Notes: generated from the sequence alone by a model not told the origin. Positions 8,362 to 23,112 are shown, counted from the stretch's first letter. The stretch: DNA of 60,000 nucleotides from Symbiodinium natans (GCA_905221605.1 CAJNDS010002069.1:348541-408540), one strand, 5' to 3'. Program-made: numbers and translations.

Positions 8362-9980
8362 TCGGCATTGGCGTTTCCGCCCTTGCCGCCTTTTCCCTCC
8401 TTCCCTCCTTTCGGAGGTCTCCAGGGCAGGTCCTTGTCGTCTGGCTTCGTTGGTCGGCCTCCTTTCTCCAACTGAGCAAGTTTCCGTCTGGCATCGTTGC
8501 AAGCGTCCCGCTCGCGAAGGGCGCTCAGGAAGACCTCGCTCCATCGCGGGTCGTAAAGGGAGCTTGTCTGGTTTTCCGCAGGCCCTGGCAAGGAATGTTT
8601 TGCAAATTCCTGGAAAGGTGGCATCGCCTCCAACAATGACACGGAGCTCATTACCCAACTGCCCCCATCTATGGAGGATTGATCCGAGGCGGCAATGAGG
8701 AGCGCCGCCCGCGCGCGCGCGCGGTCTGCGTCGCCGTTGATGAGATCCTGCCAAATGGCCCCGACTTGCCACGACCATCTCACCTGAGTGTGAAAGTTCT
8801 GGATCCGAGAGCGAGAACATAGCCACGTCTTCACCATCGAGTCTCCAGTAGCGAGGCCTCCCAAGTCTTTCTGAAGCTGGGCCTCCACTGCATCGTAGAT
8901 GACCTTCGGCTGCTCCTCCAGAGCTCGGCTCAGAAAGCGGAGGGCCGCAGTACTTCTCTTTCCTGCGCCCAGACCTCCAGACTCTGAACTGCTGCCCAAG
9001 CTGCCATGGTCTAGCACGGTGTCCAGGTCCGGATTCTTCTTTGTCACCAATGTGCCCACGATGCGGGTGAGCTGCAAGATGGCCTTCTCCATCCTGTTGG
9101 GCTCCTCCGTCTCCGCTCCATCCAGGACGCCATCCAACTCGTCCAAGCCCAACCCAGCACCGTCGTCGCCGTCCGAGCCGGCCTCCAACTCGGCGAGCGG
9201 GTCGACTAAGCTGACTGCGGCCTCGGTGGCGCGAGTCTTCTTGGCCCTGACCAACTTCCCCATCTCCTTCAGGGCTTCGTCGCTTATGCCAGCCGCACGG
9301 GCAGCGCCAACTGTGCTGGGATCTAGTCCTTGCAAACCAAGCTCTTCTCCCCTGCTCTTTCCAGCTTTGCTTTTGGTCCTCGGCTTCAGCAGCGGCGGTT
9401 TTGAAGCCTCGCTCGACTTTTGAGCAACCAGGTCCTGCAAGAGGTTCTTCATCTCGGCCAGGCCCGCCTCGACCTGGGACATACGACGGAACATGCCCTC
9501 GCCCCCTCCACCAGACTCTGCCGTGGTGAAGGCGAAGTGCTCGTCGGCGACCTTCACAAGAGCCTCCCCGTACGGCAGGGCATCTGCCCCGAAGCTGTAG
9601 GTGTGCTCCACACCCTGCTGGTAGCTCACGCTCGCCTCCGCCTGCATGGCAAGAACTCCTACCCATAGCCGAACAACCAGCTCTTCTGCGGGCTCACCAA
9701 GATCAGCAGGATAGGCCCCAACCACGTCGACTAGGATGGCTTTGCCCAGGGCACCTTTCTCGAGCTTGCGCTTTGCAACTTTCTTATGCCAGGCCGCCCA
9801 AGGAACTCCCACAATCAGCCTTCCCCCAAGCTCCGCAATGCCGATAATGGCTGAAGTTTCTCCTGTTTCGGAACAAGAGATGGACCCCAGCTTGTACTCT
9901 AGTCGCGCCCGGTTTCCGCTGAACAGGAGGTTGCCCCGGACGTCTCTAGCAGCCTCCTCGTCTTCACTGTCACTGCTCAT
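8346..9980 (-). CDS. DIRS gag-like structural protein
   Basis: About 544 codons from the ATG at 9980 (MSSDSEDEEAARD); the frame is open a further seven codons upstream. It is acidic at the N-terminus, has a long Glu/Lys-rich middle likely to form coiled coil (MSQVEAGLAEMKNLLQDLVA and beyond), and ends in a Gly-Lys tail (GGKEGKGGKGGNANAEK). There is no zinc knuckle. I assign it as gag from position, size and the basic tail, not from a recognised domain. It lies 50 bp after the small membrane ORF, and the RT frame follows in a different phase (+/-1), so RT expression needs recoding or a separate start. The C-terminal part FLSALRERDACNDARRKLAQ is helical and charged. Confidence 0.65.
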   Translation of the reverse strand: MSSDSEDEEAARDVRGNLLFSGNRARLEYKLGSISCSETGETSAIIGIAELGGRLIVGVPWAAWHKKVAKRKLEKGALGKAILVDVVGAYPADLGEPAEELVVRLWVGVLAMQAEASVSYQQGVEHTYSFGADALPYGEALVKVADEHFAFTTAESGGGGEGMFRRMSQVEAGLAEMKNLLQDLVAQKSSEASKPPLLKPRTKSKAGKSRGEELGLQGLDPSTVGAARAAGISDEALKEMGKLVRAKKTRATEAAVSLVDPLAELEAGSDGDDGAGLGLDELDGVLDGAETEEPNRMEKAILQLTRIVGTLVTKKNPDLDTVLDHGSLGSSSESGGLGAGKRSTAALRFLSRALEEQPKVIYDAVEAQLQKDLGGLATGDSMVKTWLCSRSRIQNFHTQVRWSWQVGAIWQDLINGDADRARARAALLIAASDQSSIDGGSWVMSSVSLLEAMPPFQEFAKHSLPGPAENQTSSLYDPRWSEVFLSALRERDACNDARRKLAQLEKGGRPTKPDDKDLPWRPPKGGKEGKGGKGGNANAEKPEK

Positions 9981-10030
9981 GCCTCCACCTGACTGGGCCA
10001 ACCCAGCCCAGCAGCATCAAGTAGGCGATC

Positions 10031-10324
10031 TCACTCATGCACGCGGTAGAGCGCCAAGGAGGTCTTGCCTAGCCCAGCCAGCCAGCGCTGGCAGGAGCGC
10101 CGCCACAGGATCCGTAGCCCGTAGACCAAGTCGATCAGAGGGCCCAAGAAGATGCCTATTAGCACGCCCAGCGCCAAAGATCGAGGATGGAGATCCACGT
10201 CGAAATCGAGGCACACTGGGCACGGATCGAAATTGGGCGGGGCTTGAATGCTCTGAGCAAGAGCGTTAAGCAAGAGGCTACTCAAAGACCCTGTGGCCCC
10301 TGCAGTCACAACGGTCCTGTCCAT
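10031..10324 (-). CDS. small membrane protein ORF in DIRS leader
   Basis: A 97-codon frame from ATG at 10324, just inside repeat A1, to 10031, ahead of gag. It has a [10 protein letters not shown] patch and a strongly hydrophobic segment, [20 protein letters not shown] (about residues 54-73), followed by basic residues (RILWRRSC). That predicts one transmembrane helix or hairpin. I do not recognise the family. It is the first frame in the element and is intact. It could be a genuine accessory gene or a chance frame in the leader; the clear helix with a positive flank favours a gene. Confidence 0.45.
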   Translation of the reverse strand: MDRTVVTAGATGSLSSLLLNALAQSIQAPPNFDPCPVCLDFDVDLHPRSLALGVLIGIFLGPLIDLVYGLRILWRRSCQRWLAGLGKTSLALYRVHE

Positions 10325-10328
10325 ACGA

Positions 10329-10375
10329 GCCCACAAGCTGCGACCACGCTTCCATGATCAAACATGTCAGGACAT
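10329..10375 (-). repeat. DIRS split direct repeat A1 (5' end)
   Basis: 47 bp identical to 3439-3485 and the upstream end of the element. It runs directly into the (ACATATAT)n array through the shared ACAT. Upstream similarity stops at 10329, where the leader diverges from the 42-bp spacer next to A2. Confidence 0.9.
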
Positions 10376-10530
10376 ATATACATATATACATATATACATA
10401 TATACATATATACATATATACATATATACATATATACATATATACATATATCATATATACATATATACATATAATTATACATATATACATACATACATAT
10501 ATACATATATACATGTATACATATTTACAT
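10376..10530 (+). repeat. (ACATATAT)n target microsatellite, right half
   Basis: About 155 bp of the same 8-bp repeat as 3128-3171, with drift near its right end (ATAATTATACAT, ACATACATACAT, TTTACATATA). It is the other half of the array interrupted by the DIRS element. Confidence 0.9.
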
Positions 10531-10738
10531 ATATTTCTGATGTTCTGAAGGCTGGTGATGCGCTCCTAAGTGCGGGAGCGTACCCACCGGCCTGAGGTCG
10601 GAGCTCAGCTGGCATGGCTTCCTCCTCCCAAGCAGTTTGACTTGCGGCAGCTCTCTTGAGAACACTTGTGGCATCTTGTGGCTTCGTCCTCCATTTAATT
10701 ATAGCCTCTGCTCTTGCACCCTCTTTCTGCGACCAGGG

Positions 10739-14237
<3,499 letters not shown>

Positions 14238-14560
14238 GACCATTCCATGCCAAGCCTGCCCAATTTTTCGGCTTCAGAATCCGGCGTCAGGGCAATTCGG
14301 ATTCACAATTCGGCGTCAGGGGGTAATTCGGCAGTTCGGTGTCAGGGGGTAACTCGGCTTCACAACTCGGCGTCAGGGGGGAATTCGGCTTCACAACTCG
14401 GCGTTATTGCGCCTCACAGTTACCGCCATTCGGCGTTGCAATTGGGCGTTGCGGGGTAATTCGGCTTCACACCATAACTCAGCGTCAGGGGACAATTCGG
14501 CGTTACCCCGCCACGCGGCGTCACCTACGGCAATGCGGCTTCGCTAATTCGGCTTCGGTT
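14238..14560 (+). repeat. AATTCGGC/GGCGTCAGGGG minisatellite
   Basis: Degenerate units of roughly 17-31 bp combining AATTCGGCTTCACAACTCGG and GCGTCAGGGGG. The clearest tandem pair has a 31-bp period near 14341-14402; elsewhere spacing varies. No coding role is visible. Confidence 0.75.
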
Positions 14561-15061
14561 TCATGTCGATTCAACCCCGCTTCCCCCGGCACCCGGTATG
14601 TACATAAGCACACATATCTACACATGTACATGCATACATATGACCTGTATGTGTATCCTGTCCTGGAAGTCTCCCCCTGATGCCGAATTAGTTCCTGACG
14701 CCGCCCGCATGGCTTGGGGGAGCCACTTGTGACTTTTACGATACTTTTACGGAACTTCTGCATGACCATGATGGCCACTAATCTGTGGACAACCATGGAA
14801 ACAGCCCAAGACAGCTCAAGATAATCCAAGTCGCTGGGTCAGACATCTCCCCTTCCGCTGGCTGGCTGGAACAGTGACTTTGGGCCAGCTCCGAGCGCGG
14901 CTGAAACCTATGCTCCTCGGGCCTAAATTTGCAGTTCGCACATTGGGTGAGGCTAAGCCGCTAAGCGGGCAAAAGCTTCGGATCAACTTGTGGGTGGGAC
15001 TGCGCAGCAGACAGGCACTTCCACCACTTTATACACTCATAGTTGGAAAAGAAGAGCGGCA

Positions 15062-15142
15062 TTTAGGGTTCGGGTTTAGGGTTTAGGGTTTAGGGTTTAG
15101 GGTTTTGGGTTTTGGGTTTTGGGTTTTGGGTTTTGGGTTTAG
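15062..15142 (+). repeat. interstitial TTTAGGG / TTTTGGG tract
   Basis: Runs of TTTAGGG change to TTTTGGG within one array. TTTAGGG is the plant-type telomere repeat also reported for dinoflagellates. The graded change of unit suggests local slippage after insertion. Confidence 0.9.
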
Positions 15143-17079
15143 GTCCTGCTGAAAAGCAATCTTCGTGTCGCACTCTGCCTGGTGTGGGTTTGAGGGCTTT
15201 AGCGGCCGAAGGGTTTTAGGGTTCCAAGCCTTCAAAGGGCTTATGGGTTAAGGGCTGTAAAAGGCTTCAGGACGATTTTGGAGGGTCAGGGTTGGGCTTC
15301 CCGGCTTGTTCTGCTCGCCCTTGGGCATATTGAACCTTCGTCAACCATGTCAAGTATCTTGGGGCGAGTCTTAGAGGATTGAGATGGGTCGAGGGTTCTT
15401 CTTCATTGCATTGTGCTCTGCACTACCTTCTGTATTGTGCTCCGTTCGCCACAGTGCACGATGAACAACACAAGCAGCGTCCACGTCGCAGACCGCACGC
15501 GCGGACGCTCAGCGGCCTTGAAAAGGGACGACACCGCGCCGGGGCGGCCTTGCTTTGCCAACCTCTGCATCAGATCGGCTGAAAGGTGAGGCGGAGTAGG
15601 GGCGGAATAAGACCAACAACTCAACATAACACAGCAACCACGGGAGTCGGACAACTCTACCAACCACATCTAGACTCAGTCCCTGACTGGGCAAACCAAA
15701 ATGACCGACAGCTGAGGTCACTACGCCCTCGTGACCAGACCATATGACCATTATGTTTGGTCTCGTGGCGCGCCTGCTTCGCACACTGAGGATTCTGCAG
15801 GCATGTTTCTAGAAAGCAGCTCACACAGACATCAAGCCCATGAGGATGTCAACCTGTGGCCAAATGCATGCTGCTGCAGGCTGCGAGTATGCGTCCTCAA
15901 TCCGTTTGAAGCATCTGCCTGCCCATCACATATGAACATGTGTTCGTTGATGGCTATCGATTTCGGATCTAGCACTCCAGATGCAAACCTAAACATGCTC
16001 GACAGCAGTGATACAACCCAAAAAGGCATGCGACATCAAGACACGATCAGACCTACACAAGTTCGTCGCGCGCTGGTTGCCTCCCTGTATCTCCCTGTGC
16101 ATCATCCTAGTCTTTGCTGCACGTTGGTCTAGGACCACACAAAGAACGTGGCAAGCACCGGCAAACACCTAAGTCACTGCTGAAGTAGCACTTGTTGCAT
16201 TACAAACGCAGGCGCAGGCCTGTGGAGCCATCATCGAAACTAGCCAGTCAAAGGCATCATCGACCCCATTTTTCAGCAGGGCCTGCCGAGCGAGTGTGAT
16301 CATGCCCGGTGTGCATGCAGATCTAGGGCTGCCGAGGCATACTGCATTTGCACACATGCCGACGCATCGGAATGTACCTCAGCGTGTTGTGCTTGGTAAA
16401 ATGTGCTCTGTCGTGCCGGAAACAAACTCAGGAAATCCTACGTAGATGAGATATAAACAGATGCAGAGAGCCAGGTCTGAGTAATGGCAACTCACGTTTG
16501 TGGGAGCCGGTGGTCTAAAGAATGGGCACCTGGATGTACGGGATCCCGATTTCAACCATGGACTCCGAGATAAAAGATTCCCAAGAAAACTTTGTCCGGC
16601 CGGCTCGGGATTTAAGATTGAGGGCCCGTTTCAACTCGAAAAATATCAAACTGAAATGGACGTTCAGTTTAAACTCTAGCAGAACTAATGAACCGTTCAT
16701 TAGTGCCCGTTGAGAATTCACAATCCCAGTCCAATCGGTCTGGGCAGTACTCGGGCATAGCCGTATCTACACTCCGAACCAGAGGCTTCGGGCTTTTTCT
16801 TCTCTCGTGCGAGGTGCGTTGACGTCGGTGCGGCTTTGGCGGGGGAGACGTTATCATCCACGACAACATGTAGCAAAAGGCGAAAGATTGGTGCGCTATG
16901 AATTGAACACTGTGATGGCCAGCTTGATTAACACGAAGAAAGGACTCATAACGTCACCCCCGCTTCCGGGTGCAGCACAAGGGCTGCAAAGCCGGCTTGT
17001 GCAAACTTAATAAACCCTAAACCCTAGACCCTAAACCTTCAAGATGTTTAAATACAAAAAAGTGTATAGGGGTCGCGTT

Positions 17080-17081
17080 AC

Positions 17082-17114
<33 letters not shown>

Positions 17115-17200
17115 TCATATATTTATATATTTACATTATAGATATATATATGTATATTTATATATTTTTATTTTGATATATTTATATATCTATATATTCG

Positions 17201-17233
<33 letters not shown>

Positions 17234-17290
17234 GCTCATATATATATATATATATTATCTATATATACATATATATATATATATAAAAAC
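17080..17290. repeat. AT-rich (TA)n region
   Basis: About 210 bp of (TA)n with TATATTT interruptions, flanked on each side within 120 bp by short CCCTAAA runs (17011-17038 and 17385-17404). It should melt easily; nothing else is visible. Confidence 0.85.
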
Positions 17291-18075
17291 ATATGTTTAC
17301 ATTCACATATTTACACCTTTAAGCGATTGTATACCTATTCCCTGGTAGGGCCCTGGGTGGGCACGGCTGTGCAATTCGTCGAAGCCCTAAACCCTAAACC
17401 CTGAACTTAAGCTTGTGGCTTGAATCCCGGCTCTGCCTTACTCGATCTCTTCCAGATCCTGTCAGAAGAGAGATGATGGATGGGGGGCGTTGAGGTCGTG
17501 GGGCTTTAGCGGCTTCAGCCACAGTGCAGGCTCTCAGTCTATTTTTGTTCGGCTGGGTTGGGTGGCTTTTCTCTCGGCTCCAGAAGCTTATCAAGCACGA
17601 AAGCAAAACACCCTGCCAACAAACTAAACCCTGAACAGCAAACCCCAAACCACTACGCACCAAACCGCAAACTCTCGCTGCTTCATCGGCTGCCCTCGCC
17701 GCCTCGCTGCCATTGTCCAATTCGCTCGCAATTTCGGAGTTCTAGGTACTGCAATGTACTTCATCATAGGCTCAACTTTACATAGGGGGCAGACATAGTT
17801 TTTGTTCCCCCTTAGTTTTGGGGGGTGTTGGGCTCACGCCGGTGATTCTGGATGATCTGAGGCACATGGACCAACTGCTCCTGATTCAAAGTGGCAGAAC
17901 TACTGTGGTAGCGCAATGTAGCGCCCTGATACTGCTCTTGTTTCTGCTCTGACGTCTTCGACTCACTCCTCGCAGTCTCCACTCTTCCTTTTCTCCTCCT
18001 CCTCCTCCTCCTCCTATTCTAGGACTCCTCCTGCTCCACTCCCACTCCTCCTCGACTCGTCACCCAGCTCCTCTT

Positions 18076-18158
18076 CGCTTGTACTCAACGCATGTGAAAC
18101 TTCTTCACACCACTGAACAGGAAAGACACCTGACCCCTCTCTCTGGCATAGTCACAGT
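18076..18158 (+). repeat. dispersed repeat, copy 2
   Basis: Matches 866-942 over about 75 bp with a few indels (TGTACTCAACGCATGTGAAA start). The flanks differ between the two copies, so this is a dispersed element or fragment, not a larger duplication. Confidence 0.6.
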
Positions 18159-19489
18159 AGCTTTTCAGAAACACCCAAAGGAACAAGACAGCAGCCCATC
18201 CTTGGCGGTGATGGTTCCAGCGCCATCTTTGTCGACCATGGAGAAGGCTGCCTTAAGAAAGGCCTGGCCTGCTAGGGTCGACAGAATCCCCAATGCCAGC
18301 AGGACGCTTCGAATATAGGGCCTCAATAATTAGCAGAGGGTTTTGGTAGTTATTATAGTAGAATTATACAGGGACCATAAGGGAATACGATTAGTAATTA
18401 TTCCTACCCCTGTAGTACAGTCCTACGATGCCTGGCCGTGCGTCTGTCGGCACTGGCATCTCAGTGGGCGACGCTTCCTGGCCTCAGAGGAACTGCTTGG
18501 CTGGGGTTGGGAATGGTCAAGATGTCATCCAACTCTGTGCCCGGAGCAGCCATATTCGACTCACAAGATTATCCCTCGGAACCCGGCCCAGAGCCATCGA
18601 AAACACCTTTGCAAGACGTAGCTAACCCCTGCGAACCCTTGCAAAACGCCAGCCCTGCAACAACCCCACGTGTGGTTTCCGAAATTAGGGGCCAGCTTAC
18701 TGGGGTCCTTACGTTCAAAGAATCCTACTACTTGGGGGTCTATTTCCAGGGGTCCCTTCTTGGGGTCCCTATTATAAACGGAATCCTACTTTAAACCCAA
18801 AACCGCCCCAAACCCTAAACCCCCCAAGTCTCGGGTCGGGACCAGAGGCTGTGGCAGAGCTTCCCGTTGCCTCAGGGCATCCCAGGGGCCCTACCTCCTT
18901 TTTTCAGGCTGCCCAGTAACCAAGGAATAAGAAAGAGTGCCCATTTTTTTCTCTCAAAGGGGATTAAAAACGGAAGCCTAAAGCCCCCAAGAAGGGAATA
19001 AGGGAACTACTGGGCATCCTAGAAGGCGCGCAGCTTAGGGAAAGTTTGCTGTACGGGCTGGCAGTTTTGCTCTGCCAGGACGGACGATTATGCCCTAGAA
19101 CCCCCTAAAAAGGCCCGATATAGGGTTGCTTATGGGGATTACGGGGCCTAATTGCGCAAAACTCCACCAGTCTGCCAAGAAGCCCCAGTCGCCAAGGAGC
19201 TTTGTCTCTTTTTTGCCTCAGATCTTCTGCGCCAACCCTTCCACAAAACTCACGCGGGCGCAAGCAAAACTGAGGCAAACGCGTCGGTAGCCTGCGACTG
19301 CGCCCGCAGAGTCGCCTGATGCTTGTTGTTTGTTGCTCCTTTTCTGCAATTTCTTGTTCGCTGTGCTTGTGTGTGCTGTACGTTCTGTCTGTCTGTCTGC
19401 CTGTCCGTCTATCCAGTCTCCGGAGCTGATGGCATTTGGGATGTCTATGCGTCTAGGTCTCGTTGGGGAGGAATTTCATCAGGCTGCCG
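18159..19489. other. no recognisable gene
   Basis: Short frames only. A CCCTAAA-like run occurs at about 18795-18822. Nothing further can be supported. Confidence 0.4.
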
Positions 19490-20232
19490 GCAAACAGCAA
19501 TCAGCAAACAACAAACGGCAACAGGAACAGCAACTATTGCCGCTGCTGCTGCTGCCGCTCTGCTCTTGCTACTGCTACTTTGATTGCTGTAGGACTGTTA
19601 GCTGCTTCAGTTGTTGTTGTTACAACTTCGGAACAACACGGAAACCAACTGATGGTAGACTGCCCGGCAACCATTGCAAGCAGAATGAGTAGAAGCAGTA
19701 TGGAACGCTTTGTAAACGTAGAGACAGACAACAAGAACAAATCTAACATTTCTGGAGCTCCAAAAACATGAAACACACGTAGGATTGCACGAGAGCTGCG
19801 CGAAAGGCGTGAAAGAGCGCTGTGTGTTTGAAGGCCTTGTCAAGGATATGGCGGTTAGAGCGCAGAAGGATGCAGAAGGGCCATCGGCTTCAAACACACA
19901 GCGCTCTTTCACGCCTTTCGCGCAGCTCTCGTGCAATCCTACGTGTGTTTCATGTTTTTGGAGCTCCAGAAATGTTAGATTTGTTCTTGTTGTCTGTCTC
20001 TACGTTTACAAAGCGTCCCATACTGCTTCTACTCATTCTGCTTGCAAAGGTTGCCGGGCAGTCTACCATCGGTTGGTTTCCGTGTTGTTCCGAAGTTGTA
20101 ACAACAGCAACTGAAGCAGCTAACAGTCCTACAGCAATCAAAATAGCAGTAGCAAGAGCAGGAGCGGCAGCAGCAGCAGCGGCAATAGTTGCTGTTCCTG
20201 TTGCCGTTTGTTGTTTGCTGTTTGCTGTTTGC
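19490..20232. repeat. 344-bp inverted repeat with 54-bp loop
   Basis: The left arm (19490-19833) and right arm (19888-20232) are near-perfect reverse complements, with only a few mismatches and a one-base length difference. The arms begin with GCAAACAGC-type repeats and meet at GTGTGTTTGAAG / CTTCAAACACAC. The 54-bp loop is 19834-19887. Arms contain CAACAG/CTGCTG trinucleotide runs. A transcript through it would form a long hairpin; the DNA could extrude a cruciform. Similar open frames appear on both strands only because of the symmetry. It may be a foldback (MITE-like) element or a recent inverted duplication; I see no clear target duplication. Confidence 0.92.
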
Positions 20233-23112
20233 TGTTTGCAATTTGCGAAAAACACAGCAGGCCTTGCGACAAGAGCCGCTCCCGTCGCATGGCCTCTACC
20301 GCCGCCCTGAGTGCCGATCAACACGTTGAATCTCAGGCTCCACGGACGCGCTTCTGAGGTTGCAGCGCATTGTGGCCCGGTGAGGATGCGGGCGCCGCGC
20401 AAGTCCTTGGCACAATGCCGGATAGTGCATGCACCTTCAGCATGAGCTCGGATAGTTCAGGCTGCGGCGCTTGCCATTGCGGGCTAAAGGTCGTGGACAG
20501 GAAGACCCCCCGCTCGAGCTGAAACTGCCATAGAGTCATAGCGGTATATATTTCCAAGATGCATCACATGCTGAGAGCTGCTGCTGTTCTTGAGATGTCT
20601 GCTTTGGTGCTGGTGTCATCTTGTGTGTTGGTACTGTTCGACGGCCTGCAACTTCTCCTGGTGAAGCGGAACCGCTGATGAGATCCAGAAGCTTCCGTTT
20701 TGCCGCTTGGCCATCTGCATATTCCTAAGATACCACTACGTTCGCTCGCGAGAACCGTGAACAAGTCGTCATGTCGCCTTTGCTGGTGCGCAGCTCCTCC
20801 TGGGCTTCGCGGGCCTGATGTTGGCTCTGGGGTCTCGTGGTGCAGGCGAGCCATGAGTCATGAGCCATGAATCCACAAAGTTTAATGACTCCTTTGCTGC
20901 CACGCGAGCCTCGGCGATGAGCTCTTCCTGGTGCTGTGAGCTGGCACGGCGCGCCACCTAGGAACCAAAGCATGGAACCCACTCCATCCGACTTCTCTGC
21001 CCGCCGCCTCCTCCGCAGCGAGGGCGGCGCGAAGACGCTCAAGCTCCAGCGTGGCCTGCGGTCGCACCGCTGTATTTCCGATGTGTTGTGTCAGGTCGCG
21101 CCTCCGGCCTTGTCCTATGATGTCCTATGTTTATCAATGCTTTTGCACCGAAGCACGGCTCATGGAAGTCCAAGTCGCATGAACAGACACATCCACTCTC
21201 ACATCCAACGGCGGCCCATCGCCAAGGTGGCCTCATTAGCGCCCGAGATGCTGTCCTGGCATCCCGAGGCCAAGGAAGCCAAAGGCTCAGAGCAGTCAGT
21301 CTGCCAAGTTTAGGTTGGCTTTGGCACAAGGTGCTGACCGGTGCGGCAAGCTACTGTGCAGCAACTTGCCTCACGTCTTCGCTGTCTGCAAGCTCGTTGC
21401 CTTAGCGGAGATATCAGAAGCAAGCTGCGCCACGTTTCAGCAATTACTATGGCCGACAGCCTTGCTCATGGTTCCAAGCACACGTCAACTGACAAGGGAT
21501 GGTCTCAGGTCACTGCCATACAGGAAGTGGTGCCTCATGCAGGGAAGCTTGGGCTGCTGATGAGAACGCCACGCCAAGCTTTTCCAGAAAGTATTGGCTC
21601 GACACATGTCGACAACTCTCGGGCAGATCTGAAGGCCTTTGCTAGAGCTGCTAGAGAGCCCACTTCATTCGCTGGGTCTTCGGCCGACGTAGCCAACACA
21701 AGCTACCCAGCCAACCGATCTGCAGACAAACTTGACATGCACACAGCCCATGCGTGCTCCCCCCCTTCCCCTCGTTCTGGCTGCCTGGCTCTACCACCTC
21801 GATCCTTTTGCGCATCTGTTTAGCTCAGGGGTCAAGGCCTCGGAGGCAGAAGCCCAAAAATGTCTTACGAAAGCCCGCCTAGCTCGGAACCCAAATTTAA
21901 GTCGGAGCTCATGCTGAAGGGCATGAGGCAATGTTGGCTGAAGCACTCTGACAATGTTGAAAAAGGCCGCGGGCCATGGCCAACGCCGCCCGAGCTGCCT
22001 TGCCCAGCGAACTGCGGGGCCTCTTGCCTTTGGCATCTGCAGCTAACTGTGGTGGCAACAGCAGCAACCATCTCCAATCAGTTCAAGGAAAACCGAAGGG
22101 ATGGCGGTACCGTAGGTCATCAGCATTCGGAAATAATGAGCATGAGACAAACCCGTGCACATGCCAAAGCACAACTGATTGCATGCAGCACTCTCCGGCG
22201 TTGCCTTCTTTGCAAGCTGGGCGTCAAAGCCCTAACTGAACGCGCACAAGGAGGTGGACGAAGAGCGGACGCCGGAAGCTGAAGTTAAAGTGACAGGCAG
22301 CACAAGGCGTCAAGGCTTTTAGCGCTGTGCATGCTGAGAACTTCTGACTGATGAGCTTTTGTTGCTACCTGGGGATGTTGAGGTCGAGAGTTTGAACTGC
22401 GATGTCTGCTTGGCTTGAGCACGGAATAGCACAGAAATCGCTTGAGCACATGCCTCACTTGCCCTGCAGCATGTACGGCGTTGAATCCTCTGCACCGCGT
22501 GCAAAAGTTCACAGCCGCAATCAATGCAACAGAAGCGGCGTACCATTCAAGGCCTGCATGCTCTAGGATTGTAGTGTTTGACTTGGGTTTGCCGCGAATA
22601 CGGAGTTCAACTGCAGGTGGCACAAAGTTTCCGATCGGGCGTTGTTGTTCAGATCGGGGGCAGGGTCGTTTCGGAAGCTTGTTTCGGACCGGAGTCGTCG
22701 TCGTAGTAGTAGGGTCAACTTTCCCGGTGCAACGGACAAAGCCGAGTTTTTCCTACTTTTGTTTCATCAAGGACGCATCAAACCAGAGCTGAGCGAAGCA
22801 ATGGAGCAGAGATTGCTCTCATGAGCCATAGCTGCCGGTCCACGCTTGCAACTCAGAATCATGGGTTCAACTTCCGAAAGCTCTTGAGCACTGCTGCTGA
22901 TGTTGAGCGCTGTGTGCTCAATTGATGCTTCTTGCAGGTGGCTCAATTGCGTGCTCAGTTATGCAGCATGTGTTGTGCGGGCTCGCAGGATGGCATGATT
23001 GCATGCAGTGTCTCGGCCACTTGATTGGACTGATCTTTTCGCAGTGTTCAGTCAGTGTAAAATTGATCGCTGAACACATCGCCTTACAAGATCATTTGCC
23101 TCTCGCTTTCGC
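20233..23112. other. no recognisable gene
   Basis: Open frames of 60-160 codons occur on both strands (for example plus 21341-21823 and 21860-22282), none with a domain I recognise and none clearly preferred. They may include exons of an intron-rich gene, but no splice chain can be supported by eye. Confidence 0.35.

Larger units (their letters stand above)
3172..10375 (-). mobile_element. DIRS/Ngaro-class tyrosine-recombinase retrotransposon
   Basis: A 7.2-kb element read on the minus strand. In element order it has A1 (10375-10329), a small membrane ORF, gag, RT-RNase H, a methyltransferase-like ORF, a tyrosine recombinase, then B1 (3706-3482), A2 (3485-3439), a 42-bp unique spacer and B2 (3396-3172). 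A1-ORFs-B1-A2-B2 is the split-direct-repeat arrangement of PAT/Ngaro/Kangaroo-type elements, which integrate by recombinase from a circular intermediate and make no target duplication. The B copies (225 bp) and the A copies (47 bp) are each identical by eye, and the frames are open, so the insertion looks recent. The element sits in an (ACATATAT)n array, with ACAT shared by both ends and the internal junction. The 42-bp spacer is not explained by the simple model. Confidence 0.9.
14561..18075. other. noncoding stretch with AT-rich and telomere-like tracts
   Basis: No gene is supported. Contents are a telomere-like tract (15062-15142), two short (CCCTAAA)n runs (17011-17038 and 17385-17404), an AT-rich microsatellite (about 17080-17290) and a (CTC)n patch (about 17995-18018). 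Open frames on both strands (for example 15379-15582 and 15731-16132) show no domain I recognise. Confidence 0.45.

Noticed and set aside
8362-9666. First 435 codons of the long RT frame
   Set aside because: Arg/Gly/Ser-rich shadow of gag in another phase; gag shows the better coding composition here.
19607-20402. Similar 109-150-codon frames on both strands near 20 kb
   Set aside because: They are mirror images produced by the inverted repeat.
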